The notes under the pieces were generated by a model. The model worked only from the letters and a program-made list of their open reading frames with translations, was not told the DNA's origin and made no database searches. Position numbers and translations under genes: made by a program. From NCBI GenBank assembly GCA_003457135.1, contig DMSQ01000034.1:1-64000 (forward strand): a stretch of 64,000 nucleotides of DNA. Direction: 5' to 3'. This document shows, in pieces, positions 53,152 through 62,289 of the stretch (within the stretch, counting starts at the first letter, position 1; every line of letters starts with the position of its first letter). The stretch comes from Prolixibacteraceae bacterium (lineage in GTDB: Bacteria; Bacteroidota; Bacteroidia; Bacteroidales; Prolixibacteraceae).

Positions 53152-56100
53152 ATGAACAAATTTGAAAACTTTACCGGCCTGTATCCCATTTCCAAAACCT
53201 TACGATTTGAATTGATTCCACAAGGAAAAACTCTGGAGTATATTGAAAAAAGCGAGATTCTCGAAAATGACAACTATCGTGCTGAAAAATACGAAGAGGT
53301 TAAAGACATTATTGACGGTTATCACAAATGGTTTATCAATGAAACGCTCCATGATTTGCATATCAACTGGTCTGAGTTAAAAGTAGCTCTTGAAAATAAC
53401 AGAATAGAAAAAAGCGATGCTTCCAAAAAGGAACTTCAACGGGTGCAAAAAATCAAGCGTGAAGAAATATACAATGCCTTTATCGAGCACGAAGCTTTTC
53501 AGTATCTGTTTAAGGAAAACCTACTTTCCGATCTGTTACCGATTCAAATAGAGCAATCGGAAGATTTGGATGCTGAAAAAAAGAAACAGGCTGTCGAAAC
53601 ATTTAATCGTTTCTCAACCTATTTCACCGGCTTTCATGAAAACCGGAAAAACATCTATTCCAAAGAAGGAATTAGTACTTCGGTGACGTATAGGATAGTG
53701 CATGATAATTTTCCAAAATTTCTGGAGAACATGAAAGTTTTCGAAATTCTCAGAAACGAGTGTCCGGAAGTTATATCAGACACAGCCAATGAATTAGCTC
53801 CATTCATAGATGGTGTACGAATAGAAGATATTTTCCTGATCGACTTTTTTAATTCAACATTTTCCCAAAACGGAATAGATTACTACAACCGAATTTTAGG
53901 TGGCGTAACAACTGAGACAGGCGAAAAGTATAGAGGAATCAATGAATTTACAAACTTATACCGTCAACAACACCCGGAATTTGGCAAAAGCAAGAAAGCT
54001 ACCAAAATGGTGGTACTATTTAAGCAAATACTGAGCGACAGAGATACGCTTTCATTCATTCCTGAAATGTTTGGCAACGACAAACAAGTACAGAATAGCA
54101 TTCAGTTATTTTATAACCGTGAAATTTCACAATTTGAAAATGAAGGTGTAAAAACTGATGTTTGCACAGCTTTGGCAACATTAACGAGTAAAATAGCCGA
54201 ATTTGATACCGAAAAAATTTACATTCAGCAACCCGAACTGCCCAATGTTTCGCAAAGGCTTTTCGGTTCGTGGAATGAGCTGAATGCCTGTTTGTTTAAA
54301 TATGCCGAATTGAAATTTGGAACAGCCGAAAAAGTGGCCAACAGAAAGAAAATCGACAAATGGCTGAAATCCGATTTGTTCAGTTTTACTGAGCTAAACA
54401 AAGCTTTGGAGTTTTCAGGAAAAGATGAACGAATTGAAAATTACTTTTCTGAAACCGGAATTTTTGCCCAACTGGTGAAAACGGGTTTCGATGAAGCCCA
54501 ATCCATTCTGGAAACGGAGTACACCAGCGAAGTTCATTTAAAAGACCAGCAGACTGATATTGAAAAAATAAAAACTTTTTTAGATGCATTGCAAAATCTG
54601 ATGCACCTGCTTAAATCGCTGTGTGTGAGCGAAGAGGCTGACAGGGACGCTGCTTTTTACAATGAGTTTGATATGCTTTACAACCAACTGAAACTGGTTG
54701 TGCCGCTTTACAACAAAGTTCGTAATTACATCACCCAGAAGTTGTTCCGTTCTGATAAAATCAAAATCTATTTTGAGAATAAGGGACAATTTTTAGGTGG
54801 TTGGGTGGATAGTCAAACTGAGAATAGTGACAATGGAACCCAAGCCGGAGGCTATATTTTCCGCAAAGAAAATGTAATTAACGAATACGACTATTATTTG
54901 GGGATTTGTAGCGATCCAAAACTGTTTAGAAGGACAACCATAGTCTCTGAAAATGATAGAAGTTCTTTTGAAAGATTGGATTATTATCAGTTAAAAACCG
55001 CTTCCGTTTATGGAAATAGTTATTGCGGGAAACACCCATATACTGAAGATAAAAATGAATTAGTAAATTCAATAGATCGATTTGTACATTTATCAGGTAA
55101 TAATATCTTAATAGAGAAGATTGCAAAAGACAAAGTAAAAAGTAATCCAACAACAAATACACCAAGCGGTTATCTTAATTTTATTCATAGAGAAGCACCT
55201 AATACTTATGAATGCTTACTTCAAGATGAGAATTTTGTATCTCTAAATCAAAGAGTCGTTTCTGCTTTAAAAGCCACCCTAGCAACATTAGTCAGAGTCC
55301 CTAAAGCATTAGTTTATGCAAAAAAAGACTACCACCTTTTTTCAGAAATAATAAATGACATTGACGAATTAAGCTATGAAAAGGCATTTTCGTACTTTCC
55401 AGTTAGTCAAACTGAATTTGAAAATTCCTCGAACAGAACAATAAAACCACTACTACTTTTCAAAATATCTAATAAGGATTTGTCCTTTGCTGAAAATTTC
55501 GAAAAAGGAAATCGGCAAAAAATCGGCAAAAAGAATTTGCATACTTTATATTTTGAGGCACTAATGAAGGGCAATCAAGATACTATTGATATTGGTACAG
55601 GCATGGTTTTTCATAGAGTAAAATCATTGAATTACAATGAAAAAACTCTGAAATATGGTCATCATTCTACACAACTAAATGAAAAGTTCAGTTACCCAAT
55701 AATTAAAGATAAGCGATTTGCCTCTGACAAATTCTTATTTCATCTTTCGACAGAAATTAATTACAAAGAAAAAAGGAAACCTCTAAACAACAGCATAATT
55801 GAATTTTTAACAAATAATCCCGACATCAACATTATTGGACTTGACCGTGGCGAACGGCATCTGATCTATTTGACCCTGATCAATCAAAAAGGAGAAATCC
55901 TGAGACAAAAAACATTCAACATTGTCGGCAATACCAATTACCATGAGAAACTGAACCAACGCGAAAAAGAGCGCGATAATGCCCGAAAAAGCTGGGCAAC
56001 CATTGGAAAAATCAAAGAGTTGAAAGAGGGATTTTTGTCGCTGGTAATTCACGAAATAGCCAAAATAATGGTGGAGAACAATGCCATTGTAGTACTCGAA

Positions 56101-56994
56101 GATTTGAATTTCGGATTTAAGCGCGGTCGCTTTAAAGTTGAAAAACAGATCTACCAAAAATTTGAAAAAATGTTGATTGACAAGTTGAATTACCTGGTAT
56201 TCAAAGACAAAAAAGCCAATGAAGCCGGAGGTGTTTTGAAAGGTTATCAGTTGGCTGAAAAATTTGAAAGCTTCCAGAAAATGGGTAAACAAAGCGGTTT
56301 TCTATTCTATGTTCCTGCGGCGTACACCTCGAAAATTGATCCAACAACCGGATTTGTAAATATGCTGAACCTGAATTATACCAACATGAAGGACGCACAA
56401 ACACTGCTGTCAGGAATGGATAAAATCAGTTTCAATGCCGATGCCAACTATTTTGAGTTTGAGTTGGATTACGAAAAATTTAAAACCAATCAGACCGACC
56501 ATACCAATAAGTGGACCATTTGCACCGTGGGCGAAAAACGCTTTACTTATAACAGTGCAACCAAAGAAACCACGACTGTAAATGTAACCGAAGATTTAAA
56601 AAAGCTGCTGGATAAATTTGAGGTAAAATATTCGAACGGTGACAATATTAAAGATGAAATTTGTAGACAAACCGATGCTAAGTTTTTTGAAATAATACTT
56701 TGGCTGTTGAAACTAACCATGCAAATGCGCAACAGCAATACCAAAACTGAAGAAGATTTTATCCTATCGCCTGTCAAAAACAGCAACGGTGAGTTTTTCA
56801 GGAGCAACGACGATGCCAATGGTATTTGGCCTGCCGATGCCGATGCCAACGGAGCTTACCACATTGCGTTGAAAGGTTTGTATTTGGTAAAAGAATGTTT
56901 TAACAAGAACGAAAAGAGCCTGAAAATAGAACATAAAAATTGGTTTAAGTTTGCACAAACTCGCTTTAATGGCTCCCTAACAAAGAATGGTTAA
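53152..56994 (+). CDS. cas12a: Cas12a (Cpf1) CRISPR RNA-guided nuclease
   Basis: 1280 residues, within the usual 1200-1350 range. The N-terminus is typical (MNKFENFTGLYPISKTLRFE). RuvC-I has the catalytic D898 in IGLDRGERHL, RuvC-II has E983 in VVLEDLNFGFKRGR, and RuvC-III is PADADANGAYHIALKG (D1229/D1231). The Nuc-domain arginine is R1193 in MQMRNS. YVPAAYTSKIDPTTGF is also conserved. All catalytic residues appear intact. It should process its own crRNAs and cut DNA next to a T-rich PAM. The segment ~603-883, expected to span WED-II, PI and WED-III, is lower in GC and more divergent than its flanks, which suggests recombination. First gene of the cas operon. Confidence 0.97.
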   Translation: MNKFENFTGLYPISKTLRFELIPQGKTLEYIEKSEILENDNYRAEKYEEVKDIIDGYHKWFINETLHDLHINWSELKVALENNRIEKSDASKKELQRVQKIKREEIYNAFIEHEAFQYLFKENLLSDLLPIQIEQSEDLDAEKKKQAVETFNRFSTYFTGFHENRKNIYSKEGISTSVTYRIVHDNFPKFLENMKVFEILRNECPEVISDTANELAPFIDGVRIEDIFLIDFFNSTFSQNGIDYYNRILGGVTTETGEKYRGINEFTNLYRQQHPEFGKSKKATKMVVLFKQILSDRDTLSFIPEMFGNDKQVQNSIQLFYNREISQFENEGVKTDVCTALATLTSKIAEFDTEKIYIQQPELPNVSQRLFGSWNELNACLFKYAELKFGTAEKVANRKKIDKWLKSDLFSFTELNKALEFSGKDERIENYFSETGIFAQLVKTGFDEAQSILETEYTSEVHLKDQQTDIEKIKTFLDALQNLMHLLKSLCVSEEADRDAAFYNEFDMLYNQLKLVVPLYNKVRNYITQKLFRSDKIKIYFENKGQFLGGWVDSQTENSDNGTQAGGYIFRKENVINEYDYYLGICSDPKLFRRTTIVSENDRSSFERLDYYQLKTASVYGNSYCGKHPYTEDKNELVNSIDRFVHLSGNNILIEKIAKDKVKSNPTTNTPSGYLNFIHREAPNTYECLLQDENFVSLNQRVVSALKATLATLVRVPKALVYAKKDYHLFSEIINDIDELSYEKAFSYFPVSQTEFENSSNRTIKPLLLFKISNKDLSFAENFEKGNRQKIGKKNLHTLYFEALMKGNQDTIDIGTGMVFHRVKSLNYNEKTLKYGHHSTQLNEKFSYPIIKDKRFASDKFLFHLSTEINYKEKRKPLNNSIIEFLTNNPDINIIGLDRGERHLIYLTLINQKGEILRQKTFNIVGNTNYHEKLNQREKERDNARKSWATIGKIKELKEGFLSLVIHEIAKIMVENNAIVVLEDLNFGFKRGRFKVEKQIYQKFEKMLIDKLNYLVFKDKKANEAGGVLKGYQLAEKFESFQKMGKQSGFLFYVPAAYTSKIDPTTGFVNMLNLNYTNMKDAQTLLSGMDKISFNADANYFEFELDYEKFKTNQTDHTNKWTICTVGEKRFTYNSATKETTTVNVTEDLKKLLDKFEVKYSNGDNIKDEICRQTDAKFFEIILWLLKLTMQMRNSNTKTEEDFILSPVKNSNGEFFRSNDDANGIWPADADANGAYHIALKGLYLVKECFNKNEKSLKIEHKNWFKFAQTRFNGSLTKNG

Positions 56995-57013
56995 ACTTTA
57001 TTCAAAATAAACT

Positions 57014-57865
57014 ATGAGCAGTTTAAAATTATTTCAGGATAAAAGCATCCGTTCGTACTGGGACGAACTGGAAGAACAATGGTATTTTTCGGTCATTGAT
57101 GTGGTTGGGGCCCTTACCGACAGCCTGAATCCGAGGGATTATTGGTTTAAAATAAAAAAACGGGAGAAAATTTCAGGAATTGAACTGTCGACAATTTGTC
57201 GTCAGTTGAAACTACAAGCCCCCGACGGTAAATTAAGGGAAACCGATTGCGCCAACGTGAAAGGGTTGTTCAGGATTATACAATCGATACCATCGCCCAA
57301 AGCCGAACCCTTTAAACTATGGCTTTCGCAGGTTGGGTACGACCGCCTTCTGGAAATAGAAAACCCCGAACTGGCCCAGGAACGGATGAAGGAACTGTAC
57401 GAACAGAAAGGTTACCCCAGAGAATGGATTGACAAACGCATACGCGGAATTGCCATTCGGCAGAACCTGACCGATGAGTGGAAAGTCCGCGGGATGAAAG
57501 AGGAGCGCGATTATGCCATCTTAACTGCCGAAATTTCAAAAGCCGCTTTCGGATTGACTCCTTCGGAATACAAGGAGCTTAAAGGTTTAGAAAAAAAGAG
57601 CCAAAACCTGCGCGACCACATGACCGATTTGGAATTGATTTTTACCATGCTGGGCGAACGGGTTACTACCGAAATATCGGCCAACGAAAAGCCCGATACG
57701 TTTGAAAAGAATAGAAAGGTAGCCAAACGCGGAGGGAATGTTGCAGGTTTTGCCCGGAAGCAAACCGAAAAGGAATTAGGCAGAAGCATCATTTCCGATC
57801 AGAATTTTCTGTCACTCCCCGCCAATCCGGATCAGCCAGAACTGAACAGCGAAATTATTAACTGA
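57014..57865 (+). CDS. BRO-N / DinD-like protein inserted in the type V-A operon
   Basis: 283 residues. The N-terminal ~110 residues (WYFSVIDVVGALTDSLNPRD, YWFKIKKRE) form the BRO-N DNA-binding-like domain of phage antirepressors. The rest matches the DinD-like family (ERDYAILTAEISKAAFG, EYKELKGLEKKSQNLRDHMT, NRKVAKRGGNVAGFARKQT, GRSIISDQNFL). E. coli DinD limits RecA filaments. The gene starts 19 bases after cas12a and ends 3 bases before cas4. Hand counts of two 60-base lines give about 50% GC, against about 33-40% in sampled cas1 lines, so it looks acquired separately. A role in regulation, adaptation or damage response is inference. Confidence 0.9.
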   Translation: MSSLKLFQDKSIRSYWDELEEQWYFSVIDVVGALTDSLNPRDYWFKIKKREKISGIELSTICRQLKLQAPDGKLRETDCANVKGLFRIIQSIPSPKAEPFKLWLSQVGYDRLLEIENPELAQERMKELYEQKGYPREWIDKRIRGIAIRQNLTDEWKVRGMKEERDYAILTAEISKAAFGLTPSEYKELKGLEKKSQNLRDHMTDLELIFTMLGERVTTEISANEKPDTFEKNRKVAKRGGNVAGFARKQTEKELGRSIISDQNFLSLPANPDQPELNSEIIN

Positions 57866-57868
57866 TAA

Positions 57869-58471
57869 ATGGACGAATATATCCTCATATCAACGCTCAA
57901 CGATTTTATCTTTTGTCCGTATTCAATCTATTTGCACAATGTGTACGCGGGTGGCGACGAAGATTTGGTTCACGCCACACCTCAAACACAAGGTAAAGCT
58001 GCTCATACTGCTATTGATGAAAAAACTTACAGTAGCAGGAAAGATGAACTTACCGGGCTTTCGGTTTTTTGCGACGAATTGGGTGTGATGGGTAAAATAG
58101 ATTTATACAAAAGCAAAGAAAAACGGTTGATTGAACGAAAATATCAGCTTAAAACCATTTATCAGGGTCAGATTTACCAGCTTTGGGCGCAGTATTTCTG
58201 CATGACCGAAATGGGCTATCCAATTGATATTCTGGAGTTTTATTCTATTTCGACCAATACTACTTTTCCGTTAGCTATTCCAACAGCCGGGGATAAAAAG
58301 GAGTTGCAGGATTTTATTCTTCGATTCAAACAATACGATCCGGCACAAGCGATACCGGTTAATATCAACAAATGCACCCATTGCATCTATTGTAATTTGT
58401 GCGATAAAATCGAATCCGAAAATGTTTACTGTTTACAGCTAAAGACATTGAATATCGTTCAGTATTTGTGA
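57869..58471 (+). CDS. cas4: Cas4 CRISPR adaptation exonuclease
   Basis: 200 residues. It has one N-terminal cysteine (C16 in FCPYSIYLH) and three to four C-terminal cysteines in CTHCIYCNLC (C169, C172, C175, C178) for an iron-sulfur cluster. The RecB-like nuclease core includes MGKIDLYKSKEKRLIERKYQ (D and ExK). Cas4 trims prespacers and helps select those with a PAM. It starts three bases after the BRO/DinD-like gene and overlaps cas1 by four bases, so it is strongly coupled. Confidence 0.95.
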   Translation: MDEYILISTLNDFIFCPYSIYLHNVYAGGDEDLVHATPQTQGKAAHTAIDEKTYSSRKDELTGLSVFCDELGVMGKIDLYKSKEKRLIERKYQLKTIYQGQIYQLWAQYFCMTEMGYPIDILEFYSISTNTTFPLAIPTAGDKKELQDFILRFKQYDPAQAIPVNINKCTHCIYCNLCDKIESENVYCLQLKTLNIVQYL

Positions 58472-59400
58472 TCAACTGCATCGAAAACAAAGCGTTACGT
58501 GTATCGAACGGCGCATTACTACTCGAAGATACCGAAGAGAAAAAGACAATAACCAAACTGCCGTTTCAAAAAATACTGGCTTTGTTTGTGATCGGTCACA
58601 TCACCATAACAACGCCTTTGATTGAAAATTGTACCAGAAACGGGATACCTCTGGTAGTTATGAAACCCAATTTCAGACCTGTGTTTTTCTTTTCTGTAAC
58701 AGCCGAAGCCAATTTCCTGTTAAGGCAAAAGCAGCACGAAAACGACAAAAACAATTTGCAGATACCCAAAATACTGGTGGCAAATAAAATACAGAACCAA
58801 TTGCGTTTGCTTGAAAAAACACGACAAAAGACTGATGCCATTGTGAGAGCAAAGGGTCAGTGTGCAAAATCTTTGTTACTTATACCTGATGCTGCAGATT
58901 ATGAAATAGTTATGGGCTTGGAAGGCCGGGTAGCAAAATCATTTTTTGCCGCTTATTTTGAGCAATTGGATTGGAAATCACGCTGTCCACGAACTAAAAT
59001 CGATCCGGTTAATGCAACGCTCGATATTGGTTACACCATTCTGTTCAATTACGTGGAGGCTTTTGTCCGTTTATTTGGGTTCGATCCATACATTGGTGTT
59101 TATCACAGGCTTTGGTTCAAACGCAAATCACTGATTTGTGATTTGATGGAGCCTTTCAGATGCCTGATTGACCAACAGGTACGCAAAGCTTTTAATACCA
59201 AACAATGCAAAGCCGATGATTTTAAACTGTTTAAAAATGAATATGTGTTGAAACACGAGAAAAGTAGCGAATATACCCGGATGTTCTACGATGTATTAAT
59301 TGAGCAAAAATCTATGGTATTCAAATATGTACGGGATTATTACCGCTGTTTCATGCAGCAAAAAAGTACAGCCAATTACCCAAAATTTTTAATCAACTAA
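58468..59400 (+). CDS. cas1: Cas1 CRISPR integrase
   Basis: 310 residues from a GTG start at 58468, in a GTGA overlap with cas4. Catalytic residues E152 (GLEGRVAKSFF), H213 (GVYHRLWF) and D225 (ICDLMEPFR) are all present. It integrates new spacers with Cas2 at the leader end of the array. Length and architecture are usual for type V-A Cas1. Confidence 0.97.
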   Translation: MINCIENKALRVSNGALLLEDTEEKKTITKLPFQKILALFVIGHITITTPLIENCTRNGIPLVVMKPNFRPVFFFSVTAEANFLLRQKQHENDKNNLQIPKILVANKIQNQLRLLEKTRQKTDAIVRAKGQCAKSLLLIPDAADYEIVMGLEGRVAKSFFAAYFEQLDWKSRCPRTKIDPVNATLDIGYTILFNYVEAFVRLFGFDPYIGVYHRLWFKRKSLICDLMEPFRCLIDQQVRKAFNTKQCKADDFKLFKNEYVLKHEKSSEYTRMFYDVLIEQKSMVFKYVRDYYRCFMQQKSTANYPKFLIN

Positions 59401-59407
59401 TAAGCTA

Positions 59408-59683
59408 ATGCTGGTAGTGAGTTATGATATTTCAGACAATAAACTTCGCACCCGTTTTGCGAAAATGTTGAGCAAACACGGAGGTGTTCGCCTGCAATAC
59501 TCAGTTTTTGAGATCAATAACAGCAAACGAATACAGGATATCCTGAAAGTTAAAATCGAAGCTGTTTTTGCCAAAGAGTTTGAAGGGAGCGACAGTATTT
59601 TTATTTTTGAAACCGACCTGCATAGAGCAACAAAATATGGCAATGCCATTCATCGCGATCAGGAATTAATTTTTTTCGATTAG
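59408..59683 (+). CDS. cas2: Cas2
   Basis: 91 residues, seven bases after cas1. MLVVSYDISDNKLRTRFAKM is the ferredoxin-like first strand and helix with the typical YDIS; RLQYSVFEIN and DSIFIFETDL follow. It forms the integration complex with Cas1. It is the last cas gene before the array leader. Confidence 0.96.
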   Translation: MLVVSYDISDNKLRTRFAKMLSKHGGVRLQYSVFEINNSKRIQDILKVKIEAVFAKEFEGSDSIFIFETDLHRATKYGNAIHRDQELIFFD

Positions 59684-59809
59684 CAAGGCAGCATCTTTAT
59701 TTATTTCAATAATCCATTCAGTTTTGTATATAATTTTGAATATCTGTTCATTGAAATATTGGTTTTAATTTTTAGTAAATGGGGGGGGTAAAAATACCTG
59801 TTCCATAAT

Positions 59810-59839
59810 TTTGAAAAAGCCTGAAAACACGTACATTTG
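59810..59839 (+). promoter_or_regulatory. CRISPR array promoter
   Basis: TTTG at 59810-59813, 18 bases, then TACATTTG at 59832-59839, a full match to the Bacteroidetes -33/-7 consensus. The predicted start is near 59845, less than 20 bases before repeat 1, so the transcribed leader is very short. A run of eight G (59781-59788) lies just upstream. Confidence 0.75.
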
Positions 59840-59862
59840 CGAGCGGGGTTCAACGGACTAGA

Positions 59863-60151
59863 GTCTGGCCCCAAATTTTAATTTCTACTGTTGTAGATAC
59901 CCTAACCATCAGAGCAGAAAAGGGGAGTCTGGCCCCAAATTTTAATTTCTACTGTTGTAGATTAGTTAATTGAATTGGTTTGTTTCTGTGTCTGGCCCCA
60001 AATTTTAATTTCTACTGTTGTAGATCTTCATTGGTTACACGTACATCGTTACTGCCTGGCCCCAAATTTTAATTTCTACTGTTGTAGATAAAACCACGGA
60101 TAAAACCCAACAAAAGTCTGGCCCCAAATTTTAATTTCTACTGTTGCAGAT
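59863..60151 (+). CRISPR. type V-A CRISPR array, five repeats and four spacers
   Basis: Repeats of 36 bases begin GTCTGGCCCC and end AATTTCTACTGTTGTAGAT, the Cas12a handle with TCTAC/GTAGA stem. They start at 59863, 59927, 59990, 60054 and 60116. Spacers are 28, 27, 28 and 26 bases. Repeat 4 begins GCCTGG (T to C) and repeat 5 ends TTGCAGAT, which breaks the stem, as expected for the terminal repeat. Orientation is the same as the cas genes, so transcription runs from the promoter at 59810. Spacers 3 and 4 read open in at least one frame, as phage-coding sequence would. Confidence 0.98.
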
Positions 60152-60233
60152 ATTTTCTTTTGCTACGAATGGCCAATAGCATCAATGCTTTAGAAAATAG
60201 GAGTCTTTCCATTTACTTTTTAAGTGATTTCGT

Positions 60234-60833
60234 TCAGTAACAGGCAGGTCCATTCACGGGTGGCCCACAACCTCGCCATACTCTGGGCCAGGCAATACCG
60301 CAATGCGAATTTTTGATGTAACGCCATCCTTCAGGATTTGGACTGTTAATGTTTACTGGTCGCAATGAGGTGGGCCAGGGTATGCAACCTGGAGCCGCGC
60401 AGGCAGGGAAAAGATCGTAACAATCATCCGATAATACTGTTTTTGAATCAATCTGGGCCTGCTTAATCTGCGATTCGAATTCTGCTGGTGGTGTTTTATC
60501 TTGTTTCAGATAGTACAAACTGACATTGTAAAAACTGACAGTTTTTAAAGCTGATTCATTGAACCCTGTAATTTGAGTAAGGAACTGCGGAATTGAGCTT
60601 TCGATACTTGCGGCTAATTGCTCGGCACGTCCAGCCCGAATTTCTGAAAGTACATTCATCATATTCAAGAATTCCGCCGAATATAAATCCTGTGATTCTT
60701 GCAAAGTCATTTCCATATCCCCCGAGGTTACTTTCTCATCTTTAGGCAAGCATGAAAAAAAGATCAAAACCATTGCGATCAACGACAACCTGGTTTTCAT
60801 TCCGAACCTTTGTACAAATAATTGTTTTTTCAT
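60234..60833 (-). CDS. cysteine-rich lipoprotein of unknown function
   Basis: About 199 residues from the ATG ending at 60833; a start at 60800 (MKTRLSLIAMVLIFFSC) is equally possible. The signal ends in a lipobox (IFFSC), so it is probably an outer-membrane lipoprotein. A helical middle is followed by a Cys/Pro/Trp-rich tail (DDCYDLFPACAAPGCIPWP, CGIAWPRVWRGCGPP, PACY) likely held by disulfides. It lies right after the CRISPR array on the opposite strand. No family is recognised. Confidence 0.65.
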   Translation of the reverse strand: MKKQLFVQRFGMKTRLSLIAMVLIFFSCLPKDEKVTSGDMEMTLQESQDLYSAEFLNMMNVLSEIRAGRAEQLAASIESSIPQFLTQITGFNESALKTVSFYNVSLYYLKQDKTPPAEFESQIKQAQIDSKTVLSDDCYDLFPACAAPGCIPWPTSLRPVNINSPNPEGWRYIKNSHCGIAWPRVWRGCGPPVNGPACY

Positions 60834-61055
60834 TGTTTTAAGTTTTTGAGTTAATATTAAGTTTTGCAACGAAACCCGGAAAGCACCATTTACGAATATG
60901 CAGATAAAAGGATACATATATCTTATATATAGAAGGAATTTTTATTTGAAATATTTTTGGGGAAGTGGGGGATTCGATTCTATAACCTTCTCTTTTTGAA
61001 GGCTTATGGGATGTGGGCAGAAACTACATGGATATTCGTAGTAAGCAAGAAATTC

Positions 61056-62288
61056 TTATTTCACCTCTCCCGTCAAATACCTTCCCGAAATAAACCGGAT
61101 GGGGTACCAGGCCGCCAGAAAGCCGATGCCGGTAACGAGCAGAAAAATAGCCAATAAATCGCCAATACGGATTTCGACCGGATAGCTGGAAAAGATGAAC
61201 GATCCTTCGTTCCCCGGAATTTTCAGGATTCCAAATTCAATCTGAACCCAGCAGATCAGGATTCCAAGGATCAGGCCGAAAATAGCCCCGGCCAAAGAAA
61301 TCATCCAGCCTTCGAACAGAAAAATCGTGCGGATGAGTTTCTGGTTAGCGCCCATGCTTTGCAGAATGGCGATGTCGGCCTTTTTATCAATGATGAGCAT
61401 CGAGAGCGAGCCCAAAATATTGAAAGATGCGATAATAAGCACGAATCCAAGAATGAGGAAGATGGCCCATTTTTCGGATTTCATGACCCGGTAAAAGAGT
61501 TCGTGTTGCTCGAACTGCGTTTTTACTGTAAACTTTTCGCCCAACAGCCTTGTAATTTCAGGTTTTACCAATTCTTCTGAAACGCCCGATTTTAGTGCAA
61601 GTTCAACCGCGCTTACCCGGTTTCCCATCTGAAAAAGTTCCTGGGCATAACCAAAAGGGACCAACACGTATTTCGAATCAATTTCCTGTTGGTTGGCAAA
61701 TATTCCGGAAGCATAAATCGTGCTGTGGTTAAACGCATTGGCCAGTGAGGGCTGACCGCTCGTACCTTTTTTCAGGGTGTAGATATGGACCGGATCGGTA
61801 AAATTCAACCCGACTGACAAATAATAGGCTACACCCTGGCCGACCACCGCGAACGGAGAATTTTTGGCTTCCAAAATAAAGCGGCCACTGGTAATGCTAC
61901 TGGTGTCAAGCCCTGAAATTTCGTTGTAATTGGCCGGAACGCCTTTAATTGTTGCAAAGTATTGCCTTTCGCCATAGCGAAGCAGTGCATCTTCTTCAAT
62001 TACCGGAGTTACCGATACAATTCCGGTTAAATTTCTGATGGCCTCAAAGTTTCCTTCGTTCAGGTCGAATGATTTACCTTTTGCAGCCGTTATTTTGATA
62101 TCAGGATCGAAAGAAGAGAACATGGATTTGATAGCAGTATCGAGCCCGTTGAAAACAGAAAGGATGACGATCAGAGCAAAGGTGCCAACAGTAACTCCGG
62201 CCACCGAAATGCCGGAAATAAGGTTGATCACATTGACCGATTTCTTTGAAATCAGGTAACGACGGGCGATATAGAAGGCAGTCTTCAA
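61056..62288 (-). CDS. LolC/LolE-type ABC transporter permease (FtsX-like)
   Basis: 410 residues beginning at a TTG (62288), the only start that gives the family N-terminus (MKTAFYIARRYLISKKSVNV). There are four membrane segments: VTVGTFALIVILSVFNGL near the N-terminus and three near the C-terminus, with the large MacB-like periplasmic domain between. LolC/E proteins release lipoproteins from the inner membrane toward LolA. It starts one base before the methyltransferase stop, so translational coupling is likely. No ATPase gene is adjacent. Confidence 0.88.
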   Translation of the reverse strand: MKTAFYIARRYLISKKSVNVINLISGISVAGVTVGTFALIVILSVFNGLDTAIKSMFSSFDPDIKITAAKGKSFDLNEGNFEAIRNLTGIVSVTPVIEEDALLRYGERQYFATIKGVPANYNEISGLDTSSITSGRFILEAKNSPFAVVGQGVAYYLSVGLNFTDPVHIYTLKKGTSGQPSLANAFNHSTIYASGIFANQQEIDSKYVLVPFGYAQELFQMGNRVSAVELALKSGVSEELVKPEITRLLGEKFTVKTQFEQHELFYRVMKSEKWAIFLILGFVLIIASFNILGSLSMLIIDKKADIAILQSMGANQKLIRTIFLFEGWMISLAGAIFGLILGILICWVQIEFGILKIPGNEGSFIFSSYPVEIRIGDLLAIFLLVTGIGFLAAWYPIRFISGRYLTGEVK

Positions 62289-62289
62289 T

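Noticed and set aside
59827..60045. ACACGTACAT is shared by the array promoter region and spacer 3, hinting at self-regulation.
   Set aside because: The match lies outside the spacer seed, lacks a suitable PAM arrangement, and ten bases can coincide by chance.
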